Origin: Demequina sp. NBRC 110051
GTDB lineage: Bacteria > Actinomycetota > Actinomycetes > Actinomycetales > Demequinaceae
DNA: 64,000 bases
Direction of reading: 5' to 3'
Assembly (NCBI RefSeq): GCF_002090055.1
Contig: NZ_BBRH01000010.1
Location: 1 to 64,000 of the forward strand
A model generated the notes under the pieces. The model ran no database searches. It was not told where the DNA came from and saw only the letters and a program-made list of their open reading frames with translations. Below, piece after piece: positions 45,322 through 52,504 of this stretch (position 1 is its first letter; every line of letters starts with the position of its first letter). The position numbers and the translations under genes are program-made.

Positions 45322-46218
45322 TCAGCCGAAGTCGTACCACTTGCCGACCGCTCGCTTGCCGAGCCAGCCGAAGAACAGGAAGATCGCGACGCCGAGCAGG
45401 GACGCGACGAGGACCGAGGCGAACAGCTCCTCGGACAGCAGGCGGGCGCTGTACTTGTTGATCAGCGAGCCGATGCCAGGCGTGCCGCGCTGGAAGAAGA
45501 ACTCGCCCACGATGGCGCCGACCACCGAGAGGCCGGCCGAGATGCGCATGCCGGCGAAGATGGCCGGCATGGCGGCGGGAAGCTCAAGCTTGCGCAGCAC
45601 CGTGCCGCGCGAGGCGCCCTGCAGTTGGAACAGCTCTCGCATGCCGCGCTCGACCGATTGCAGGCCGAACAGCGTGTTCGAGACCATCGGGAACAGCGCG
45701 ATGATCACGCAGACCACCACGCGGGCCGTGAAGTCGTAGCCGAACCAGAAGCCGATCAGCGGCGTGATGGCCAGAATCGGGATCGCCTGCAGCATGACCG
45801 CGTAGGGGAACAGTGCGCGTTCCATCCACTTGGTCTGGTTCATGATGATGGCCCACGAGACGCCGATGACCATCGCGATGGCCAGTCCCGTGAGCGACAC
45901 GACCGTGGTGCGCCACATCGCCGTCCAGATGTCGGGCGCCGATGACGGGTCCCACAGTTTGGACAGGACGGCGTGGGGCGCGGGAAGGAGGAAGGACCGG
46001 TCTCCGAGTGCCGCGTTCGCGATGTAGGCCGCGGCGACCAGGAGGGCCGCGATCCCCAGGGGAGGTCCCCAGGTGAGCCAGCGCGACTGGCCCTTCTTGC
46101 GCGCCTTCGTCGCGGCGGGCGCGGCCGATGCCGTGGCCGGGTTGTCGCTCGTGGCGGCCCCCGTGCCGGCGGTGTCGTCAGCGACGGCCGATGTCGTGGT
46201 TGCCTCGTCAGTAGCCAT
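45322..46218 (-). CDS. ABC transporter permease (SsuC/TauC type)
   Basis: 298 residues: an unusual 45-residue Ala/Thr-rich cytoplasmic N-terminus, then about six transmembrane helices and the EAA-type loop ELFQLQGASRGTVLRKLELPAAMPAIFAG. Single-gene homodimeric permease of the nitrate/taurine/thiamine-precursor class. Start overlaps the ATPase stop by one base (TGATG). A 14-mer copy and a variant (GGCCGATGTCGTGG, 46183-46196) both lie in the N-terminal extension. Confidence 0.88.
   Translation of the reverse strand: MATDEATTTSAVADDTAGTGAATSDNPATASAAPAATKARKKGQSRWLTWGPPLGIAALLVAAAYIANAALGDRSFLLPAPHAVLSKLWDPSSAPDIWTAMWRTTVVSLTGLAIAMVIGVSWAIIMNQTKWMERALFPYAVMLQAIPILAITPLIGFWFGYDFTARVVVCVIIALFPMVSNTLFGLQSVERGMRELFQLQGASRGTVLRKLELPAAMPAIFAGMRISAGLSVVGAIVGEFFFQRGTPGIGSLINKYSARLLSEELFASVLVASLLGVAIFLFFGWLGKRAVGKWYDFG
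46123..46136 (+). repeat. 14-mer repeat, copy 13
   Basis: Exact copy, antisense; coding strand reads Ala-Thr-Ala-Ser-Ala in the permease N-terminal extension. Confidence 0.95.
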
Positions 46219-46985
46219 CAGTGGGCCTCCCTCAGGGCGTGCGATACCTCGCCGACCAGTTCGGCGAACTCGGGGGTGAAGCGGATCTCGGGGTCGCGAG
46301 GCATGTCGAAGGGGACGTCGAACTCGGCGACGAACTTGCCGGGCCGGCCCGACATGACGATCACGCGGGTGGACAGGTAGACGGCCTCTGAGACCGAGTG
46401 CGTAATAAACAGTCCCGCGAACTTCTTCTCGGTGAACAGGCGCAGCACCTCGTCGTTCAGGCGCTCGCGGGTAATCTCGTCGAGCGCACCGAACGGCTCG
46501 TCGAACAAGAACACCTCGGGGTCGAGGGTGAGGGAGCGTGCGAGCGAGGCTCGCATCCTCATGCCTCCTGACAGCTGGCGGGGCAGGTGGTCCTCGAACC
46601 CCGTGAGCCCCACCAGGTCGATGGTCTCTTGGGCCGCGGCGGCGCGGCGGTCCTTCGCCTCGCCGTGCAGTTCCGCGAGCAACTCGACGTTGCGTCGCGT
46701 AGTGCGCCAGGGCAGCAGGGTCGCGTCCTGGAAGACGTAGCCGATGCGGTCGGTGGCGAGGGCGACCTCGCCGTGCGACGGGGTCTCGAGGCCGGAGGCG
46801 ATGCGCAGCAGGGTGGACTTGCCGCAGCCGGAGGGGCCCACGACGGTGACGAATTCGCCGCGCTTGAGGTCGAGATTGACCGAGTGGAGGGCGACGGTGC
46901 CGTCGGGGAACGTCATCTCAACGTCGTCGAACGACAACAAAGAGGCGGCGCGCGTGTGCACGCTGGTGGTGTCGGTGGTGGTCAT
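46218..46985 (-). CDS. ABC transporter ATP-binding protein (SsuB/TauB type)
   Basis: 255 residues. Walker A GPSGCGKST, Q-loop YVFQDATLLPW, signature LSGGMRMRASLAR, Walker B VFLFDEPFGALDE and switch His in LFITHSV all present. Energises the importer formed with the permease and lipoprotein. ATGA overlap with the upstream amidohydrolase. Confidence 0.92.
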   Translation of the reverse strand: MTTTDTTSVHTRAASLLSFDDVEMTFPDGTVALHSVNLDLKRGEFVTVVGPSGCGKSTLLRIASGLETPSHGEVALATDRIGYVFQDATLLPWRTTRRNVELLAELHGEAKDRRAAAAQETIDLVGLTGFEDHLPRQLSGGMRMRASLARSLTLDPEVFLFDEPFGALDEITRERLNDEVLRLFTEKKFAGLFITHSVSEAVYLSTRVIVMSGRPGKFVAEFDVPFDMPRDPEIRFTPEFAELVGEVSHALREAH

Positions 46986-48229
46986 GACCTCGCCTTCACG
47001 GGTTCGGGGACCTGGGTGGGGAAGTGGACGGAGGACGTGGTGCGGGCCACGATCCGTCCTTGGTGGAGGACGATGCGGTCGCCAGGGGCTTCCGCGATGG
47101 CTTGTGTGAGGTGTTGGGCGCGGATCGCGACGAGGTCGGCCTGGGCACCCGGCGTGGGTCCTGCGGGGGCGAGGCCCATGACGTCGCGAGCCCCGGCGGA
47201 GACAGCGTGGAACGCCTCATCGGCGGTGACGTGTCCGGCCACCACCAGCAACATGGCGGTCTCGAGCGCGTCGGAACGGCCCATGGGGTTGAAGGGGTCG
47301 CGCACGTTGTCCGCGCCCGCGGCGAAGCGGGCACCGGCATCGATGAGCGCGCGAGCCGCGGTCAGTCCACGAGGCGTGGCGACCTCGTGCTCCCAGCCCT
47401 GCAGGTAAAGGTTGGTGATGGGGTTCGCGATCATGCCGATGCGGGCATCGACTGCCTTCGCGATCAGGTCGTCCCGCTCGGCGACGGAGAGGGTGCCCAG
47501 TCGGACACAGTGGCCGGCGGAGACGTTCTGAGCCCAGTGGTGCGTGCGGTCGGCGAGCGCGCCGAGGGTGACGACCTCGTCGAGCGATTCGTCGGTGTGC
47601 ATGTCGACCACGCAGCCACGCCGCTCGGCGATGTCGAGCAGGCGGGTGAGCTCCGCAAAGGGGTCCGGCGCGAGGTGGGGTGCGGCACCGACGCCGTCCG
47701 CTCCAGCGTCGAGTGCCGCCTCGATCACCGCGGTGGGGATGTCGTCGGGACTGAGCGTGATGATCTCGATGTCCGCGACGTCGCGCAGGTCCTCACGTAC
47801 GGCGACGAGCGCTCGGATGCCCCGCAGGGGGTCGTCGCCGCGCAGCACGTCGACGTGGGTGCGGATCGCGGTGGTGCCGTGAGCGACATTGCGCAGCACC
47901 TGTGCGCGAGCCCGCTCGAACACGTCCTGTTCGGTCATGGTGTCCGCGTAGGCGCGCCAGCTGACGATGGCCGCGCGGAGATCACCCATGGGAGGGTGGA
48001 TGCGATCCCACGAGCCGGCCTTGTCGAGGTGAGCGTGCGGCTCGGCCATGGCGCCGACCAGCAGGTAGCCGTCGAGGTCCAGCACGGCGGCGGGGTCGGA
48101 GGGGATGGGAGCGGTGCCGGCCGGCAGGACCTCGCGCACCTTGCCGTCCTCGAGTTGGACGTCGACCGGGCCCGCGCCGGGCACGTTCGCGCCCCGCAGA
48201 AGTTCCGGTGTGCCGCCTTCAATTCCCAT
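46982..48229 (-). CDS. Amidohydrolase, cytosine deaminase-like (CodA family)
   Basis: 415 residues. Metal-site motifs EPHAHLDKAGSWD (His-x-His), VDMHTDESLDE (His, Glu) and AGADNVRDPFNPMGRSD (Asp) match the CodA/N-isopropylammelide-hydrolase group that deaminates or hydrolyses N-heterocycles. First gene of the nine-gene operon; GGGAGG upstream of ATG 48229 supports the start. A 33-bp palindrome lies 23-55 bp upstream. Confidence 0.85.
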   Translation of the reverse strand: MGIEGGTPELLRGANVPGAGPVDVQLEDGKVREVLPAGTAPIPSDPAAVLDLDGYLLVGAMAEPHAHLDKAGSWDRIHPPMGDLRAAIVSWRAYADTMTEQDVFERARAQVLRNVAHGTTAIRTHVDVLRGDDPLRGIRALVAVREDLRDVADIEIITLSPDDIPTAVIEAALDAGADGVGAAPHLAPDPFAELTRLLDIAERRGCVVDMHTDESLDEVVTLGALADRTHHWAQNVSAGHCVRLGTLSVAERDDLIAKAVDARIGMIANPITNLYLQGWEHEVATPRGLTAARALIDAGARFAAGADNVRDPFNPMGRSDALETAMLLVVAGHVTADEAFHAVSAGARDVMGLAPAGPTPGAQADLVAIRAQHLTQAIAEAPGDRIVLHQGRIVARTTSSVHFPTQVPEPVKARS

Positions 48230-48251
48230 CCTGGATGGCCTCCCTGACCTG

Positions 48252-48284
48252 GTGACGAATGTTGATACGATCAACATCCGTCAC
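48252..48284. promoter_or_regulatory. 33-bp palindrome between divergent operons
   Basis: 15-bp arms, GTGACGAATGTTGAT and ATCAACATCCGTCAC, match at 14 of 15 positions around ACG. It lies 23-55 bp before the amidohydrolase start and 120 bp before the XRE-cupin gene, an obvious operator candidate for that regulator. Confidence 0.8.
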
Positions 48285-48404
48285 AGTAGGGAGCGTTCGT
48301 TTCCGGCGCGTGACGTCGTGATTACCTACCGTAAATTCGCGATCACAGTTCGGGACCAAGGTCCCCGCTGCGGCCGCCATGCAGGACGAGGACAGGAGGC
48401 AGGC

Positions 48405-49061
48405 GTGAGCAACGCGGTGACCGAAACCCCTGGTAACCAGGGGTCTCCCGCTGCCGTCGCGACGGAGTCGCTGGGCGCCCGTGTCAGGGACTTGCGCCGT
48501 GCGCGCGGCCTTACCCTCGTCGAATTGGCGCAGCGGTGTGGGCTGTCGCACCCCTTCCTGTCACAGGTGGAGCGCGACCTCGCGAACCCCAGCATCCGGT
48601 CGCTCGGCCAGATCGCCCGCGCGCTCGGGACCTCTCAACTCGAACTTCTCGCCCCGCCGGGAGAAGCGGGCGCTGCACCCGTGAGCGTGGTCGCCGCGGA
48701 GGATGCCGCCCGCGGTTTCTACGGCGCCGAGGAGGCACTCTTGCTCGTGGGGCGCCAGGACACGCGCTTCCTCCCACTCATGATCCGCGGCACCGTGCGC
48801 GACTTCGGCGACCCCTTCACCCACGATGAGCACGAGTTTGTCCATCTGGTCTCTGGCCGCATCGAGATCGAACTCGACGGCGAGAGCACGATCCTTACCC
48901 CGGGCGGGTCGGTGTATTACGGCGCGGGAGTCGCCCACCGGTGGCGCGCTATCGACGACGAGGGATTCCACATCCTGGTCGTCAAGGAACGCCCCACCTT
49001 CGCCGCCACCGGTTTCTCGCCCTCGCCACCTGCGCCACACCACGACGGAGCCACGCCATGA
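48405..49061 (+). CDS. XRE-family regulator with C-terminal cupin
   Basis: 218 residues: HTH_3 domain (about 25-80; RGLTLVELAQRCGLSHPFLSQVERD) joined to a cupin sensor (about 130-200; HDEHEFVHLVSGRIEIELDGE and YYGAGVAHRW). Such proteins respond to a small metabolite and usually control the adjacent catabolic operon. GGAGG upstream of GTG 48405. ATGA overlap with the reductase gene. Confidence 0.9.
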   Translation: MSNAVTETPGNQGSPAAVATESLGARVRDLRRARGLTLVELAQRCGLSHPFLSQVERDLANPSIRSLGQIARALGTSQLELLAPPGEAGAAPVSVVAAEDAARGFYGAEEALLLVGRQDTRFLPLMIRGTVRDFGDPFTHDEHEFVHLVSGRIEIELDGESTILTPGGSVYYGAGVAHRWRAIDDEGFHILVVKERPTFAATGFSPSPPAPHHDGATP

Positions 49062-50005
49062 CGCACGCCGACACTATGCCCCTCGAGGTGATCGAGGTCA
49101 CCCGTCACGGAGACGTGGCGCTCATCACGCTGGGCAATCCGGGTGGCGGCGCGCTTCCCGCATGGCAGCCGGGCGCGCATATCGATCTTCACCTGCCGGG
49201 TGACGTGGTGCGCCAGTACTCCCTGTGCGGGGATCCCGATGCACCCGCGTACCGCATCGCTGTGCTGCGCGAGGCTGACGGACGTGGTGGCTCGCAGTGG
49301 CTCGTGGATCACGCGGCGCCGGGGCTGACGCTTGCGGGCGCGGGGCCGCGCTGTCACTTTCCGTACGAGCCACACGAGGGAACGACGCTGTTCCTCGCCG
49401 GTGGGATCGGTGTGACCCCCATCGCCGCGATGGCCGCCCAGGCACGCGTGGCCGGCCACGACTATCGCGTGGCGTACTCGGGTCGCACCAGGGCGGGAAT
49501 GGCGCTCGTCGACGAGCTCGCCGAGACCCACGCGGACCGGCTCGCGCTGCACGTCAGCGACGAGGGCACGCGCGCCGACCTCGACGGCTTGATGATGTCG
49601 GTGGGGGAGGGCGGGGCCGCGTACGCGTGTGGCCCGGCCGCGTACCTGGCTGCGGTGGAGGAGGCCGCGGAGCGCCACGCGGTCGCGCTTCGCGTGGAGC
49701 ACTTCACGCCCGTGGAGCTGGCGGAGCCGGCGCGCGACGAGGCCTTCGAGGTCGAGCTCGCGATGACGGGCGTCACCGTCGAGGTGCAGCCCGGCACCAG
49801 CATCCTGCAAGCCGTCGAGGAGGCGGGCGCCTTTGTGCTGTCGAGTTGCACGGAGGGGACCTGCGGCACCTGCGAGACGCCGGTGCTCGAGGGCGAGGTC
49901 GACCACCGCGACTCGATCCTCACCGCGGACGAGCGTGCCCGCAACGACGTGATGTACGTGTGCGTGTCCCGCGCCGCGTGCCCGCGACTGGTCCTCGACC
50001 TCTAA
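49058..50005 (+). CDS. Oxygenase reductase (FNR-type with C-terminal 2Fe-2S ferredoxin)
   Basis: 315 residues. FMN/FAD site RQYSLCGDP (RxYS type), NAD site LAGGIGVTPIAAMA, and plant-type 2Fe-2S cluster C-x4-C-x2-C (CTEGTCGTC) with a last Cys 29 residues later. This is the layout of VanB/phthalate dioxygenase reductase, which normally feeds a Rieske oxygenase; none is in the window. Translationally coupled to the XRE-cupin gene. Confidence 0.88.
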   Translation: MTHADTMPLEVIEVTRHGDVALITLGNPGGGALPAWQPGAHIDLHLPGDVVRQYSLCGDPDAPAYRIAVLREADGRGGSQWLVDHAAPGLTLAGAGPRCHFPYEPHEGTTLFLAGGIGVTPIAAMAAQARVAGHDYRVAYSGRTRAGMALVDELAETHADRLALHVSDEGTRADLDGLMMSVGEGGAAYACGPAAYLAAVEEAAERHAVALRVEHFTPVELAEPARDEAFEVELAMTGVTVEVQPGTSILQAVEEAGAFVLSSCTEGTCGTCETPVLEGEVDHRDSILTADERARNDVMYVCVSRAACPRLVLDL

Positions 50006-50019
50006 ATTCGGACGCGTCC

Positions 50020-51339
50020 CTACGCGGGACCGCGTTGCAGCCGTGCCTCCAGCGCCGCCACGATCCGGTCCTCGTCGTCGGTCACTAGCGCGTAATCGCG
50101 CACCACGACCTCGCCGCCCACGATCACGTGGCGCGGGCGGCGCCCGGGCGAGGCCCACAAGAGCCCGCCGACGGGGTCGGCGACCCCCGCATCGGCCACT
50201 CCGCTGACGTCCCACACGCACGCGTCCGCCCTGGACCCCGGGGTGAGGCGCCCCAGGTCGGAGCGGCCGAGCCCGTCGGCCGAGCCCGCGGTCGCCATGG
50301 CGAGGACGGAACGGGCCTCAAGCTGCTGCCCCACCAGGCCAGAGACCTGCATGGCGAGTCGCGCATCGGCCAACAGATGGCCGGCGTCGTTGGAACCGCC
50401 GCCCGAGGTACCAAGCCCCACGGTGATGCCGGCCTCAAGAAGGCGGCGGACGGGCGCGATGCCCCAGCCCATGGGCACGTCGCAGCCAGGGGCGTGGGTC
50501 GCGGTGATGCCGGCCTGGGCCAGTCTCGCGATCTCGTCTTCGGTCACGTCGCACAGGTGTGCAATCGTGACTCCGGGCTCGAGCCAGCCCCAGCCCTCCA
50601 GGAGATCAAGCGGACGGCGCCCGTAGCGCTCCAGCGCGATCTCAATGTCGACCTGCTCGTTGGCCTGCGTGCGACGGCGAAGGCCCCACTCGCGCGCCAC
50701 GTCGCCCAGGAGCCTGAACGTCTCCTCCGCGTCCGAGTGGACGCCCGCGGGCCCCACGGCGAACTGGAGCATGCCGTCGGCCGTGACGCCGCCGTGGTGG
50801 CCGGTGGAGAGGAAGTGCTCCGCCATGGCCTGGGCGCTGTCGGCAGCGGTGCGTGGATCGTCGCGGGCAGAGCCCCGCACGTACACCAGGCGCGAGCCGA
50901 GCCCGCGCGCGGAGGCGGCGATGGCATCGGCGATCTCGACCGTCTGCTCCGCGGAGGCGCCCGCCGGCCAATTGAGGTGGTGGTCGGCCACGGTCGTGAC
51001 GCCCGTGAGCAGGCCCTCGGCCACGCCGGCAGCGGTGGTGGCGGACACGAGCGAAGGGTCGATGCCCGCGCCCGCGTACGCAGCCGCCATCCGTGGAAGC
51101 CAATCACGCATGGGTACGGCCCGCGTGCCGGGCAGCGTGCGGAACCCGCTTTGCAATAGGTGGTGATGCGCGTTCACGAGCCCGGGCGTCACCACGCAAC
51201 CGGTGACATCGAGCGTGTCGTCGTCTGCAGTGGCAGGGCCGTGGTGCACCCATCCGTCGGTGAACACCAGCGGGTCTGAGTGGTCGCGAGAGGGGTCGTG
51301 CGGGTCGGCGACGACGACGGTGGCTCCGGTCAGTTGCAT
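50020..51339 (-). CDS. Amidohydrolase of the 8-oxoguanine deaminase/ATZ-TRZ group with altered metal ligands
   Basis: 439 residues. Beta-strand-1 NAHHHLLQSG (residues 56-65) and His261 in IAHLCD are conserved. The strand-5 His (HLAE-type motif) is replaced in RTQANEQVD (Gln225), and the strand-8 Asp (usually VDGSASND) by Thr-Ser in GLGTSGGGSND (residues 308-318). It may be inactive or use another chemistry. ATG 51339. Divergent from the LysR gene across a large palindrome. Confidence 0.78.
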   Translation of the reverse strand: MQLTGATVVVADPHDPSRDHSDPLVFTDGWVHHGPATADDDTLDVTGCVVTPGLVNAHHHLLQSGFRTLPGTRAVPMRDWLPRMAAAYAGAGIDPSLVSATTAAGVAEGLLTGVTTVADHHLNWPAGASAEQTVEIADAIAASARGLGSRLVYVRGSARDDPRTAADSAQAMAEHFLSTGHHGGVTADGMLQFAVGPAGVHSDAEETFRLLGDVAREWGLRRRTQANEQVDIEIALERYGRRPLDLLEGWGWLEPGVTIAHLCDVTEDEIARLAQAGITATHAPGCDVPMGWGIAPVRRLLEAGITVGLGTSGGGSNDAGHLLADARLAMQVSGLVGQQLEARSVLAMATAGSADGLGRSDLGRLTPGSRADACVWDVSGVADAGVADPVGGLLWASPGRRPRHVIVGGEVVVRDYALVTDDEDRIVAALEARLQRGPA

Positions 51340-51387
51340 GACGCGAGTGTGCCACCGGAGTGTTTCGATTCTGTGGCGTCGCCCCGA

Positions 51388-51453
51388 CGCGCCACATGGA
51401 ACCACCTTCATGCTCTAAGCGCCTAGGGCATGAAAATGGTTCCAACTGGCGCG
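51388..51453. promoter_or_regulatory. 66-bp imperfect palindrome between amidohydrolase and lysR
   Basis: 26-nt arms 51388-51413 and 51428-51453 match at 22 of 26 positions; the 14-nt centre (CTAAGCGCCTAG core) is itself near-palindromic. Blocks CGCGCCA, TGGAACCA and TTCATGC are mirrored. Lies about 49-114 bp before one start and 102-167 bp before the other; a candidate multi-site LysR operator. Confidence 0.8.
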
Positions 51454-51554
51454 TCAGGGGCGAGCCCGACTGCGAACCATGGTGCCCTTGGCCCGAAGCG
51501 CCCGGTAGGGTGACCTGCGCAGGTATCCACAAGCCTGCGTTGTGGGAGGTGACG

Positions 51555-52454
51555 ATGGCGCAGCCGTCGCTCGACGAATTGCGCATGCTGGTCTCCGTGC
51601 GGGATCACGGCTCCCTCACCGCGGCGGCAGACCATCTCCTGGTCAGCCAGCAGGCCGTCTCCCAGCGCATGCGGGCCCTGGAGCGGCGCTTGGGGCTGGC
51701 GCTCTTTGAGCGCACGGCTCGTGGCACGAGCCTGACGTCAGACGGGGCCGCCATCGCGCATGCCGCCGAGGACATTCTCGAACGCGTCGCCGCGCTGTCC
51801 GACACCGCCGCTCAGTTGCGCGAGAGCCGCGACGCCCACCTCAGCATCGCGGCGTCCATGACGATCGCCGAACACCTGATGCCAGGCTGGCTCATCGAGG
51901 GCCGTCGGCGGGGGACCCGTGCGCGCATCGAACTGACCGCCGTGAACTCGACGACGGTCGTGGAGCGGGTGCGCGCTAAGGACGCAGAACTGGGGTTCAT
52001 CGAGAGTCCCGACGTGCCTGCCCGCCTCGCGTCTCGCACCCTGGGCACCGATGAGGTCATCGTGGTGGTCGCGCCGGATCACCGTTGGGCCCGCCGATCG
52101 GTCGTGGCGCTCGAGGAGATTGCGTCGACGGCCCTGGTGGTGCGCGAGGCCGGTTCAGGCACGCGCGAGACTCTCGAGCGTGCCCTCGCCGCACGCGACC
52201 TGACGCCCGTGACGCCCGCGGCTGAGCTCTCGACGACCGCGGCGATCCGCGCTGTCGTCATGGCGGGCTCCGGCGCGGCCGCCGTGAGCGAGCTGGCCGT
52301 CCACGACGACCTGGAGTCGCGCGCCTTGGTGCGGGTCGCGGTGGATGCCGCACCGTTTACTAGGCCACTGACCGCGATCTGGGATGGCGCACGTGCGCTG
52401 TCGCCCGCGGCGGCGGCGTTCCTGAGCCTCGCAACGGAAAGCCCGCTCTCGTAG
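51555..52454 (+). CDS. LysR-family transcriptional regulator
   Basis: 299 residues. N-terminal winged helix (LDELRMLVSVRDHGSLTAAA, then VSQQAVSQRMRALERRLG) and a substrate-binding effector domain. GGGAGG before ATG 51555. Divergent partner of the altered amidohydrolase; likely binds the intervening palindrome. Confidence 0.9.
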   Translation: MAQPSLDELRMLVSVRDHGSLTAAADHLLVSQQAVSQRMRALERRLGLALFERTARGTSLTSDGAAIAHAAEDILERVAALSDTAAQLRESRDAHLSIAASMTIAEHLMPGWLIEGRRRGTRARIELTAVNSTTVVERVRAKDAELGFIESPDVPARLASRTLGTDEVIVVVAPDHRWARRSVVALEEIASTALVVREAGSGTRETLERALAARDLTPVTPAAELSTTAAIRAVVMAGSGAAAVSELAVHDDLESRALVRVAVDAAPFTRPLTAIWDGARALSPAAAAFLSLATESPLS

Positions 52455-52489
52455 TGCCGATAGGGACATCGGCGTCACGAGAGCGGGCT
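52440..52489. terminator. Terminator overlapping the lysR stop
   Basis: AGCCCGCTCTCGT (52440-52452) pairs perfectly with ACGAGAGCGGGCT (52477-52489), with an inner GCCGAT/ATCGGC stem. It includes the lysR stop and faces the convergent xylosidase gene. Confidence 0.8.
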
Positions 52490-52504
52490 GACGCGTGGGT
52501 GCCG

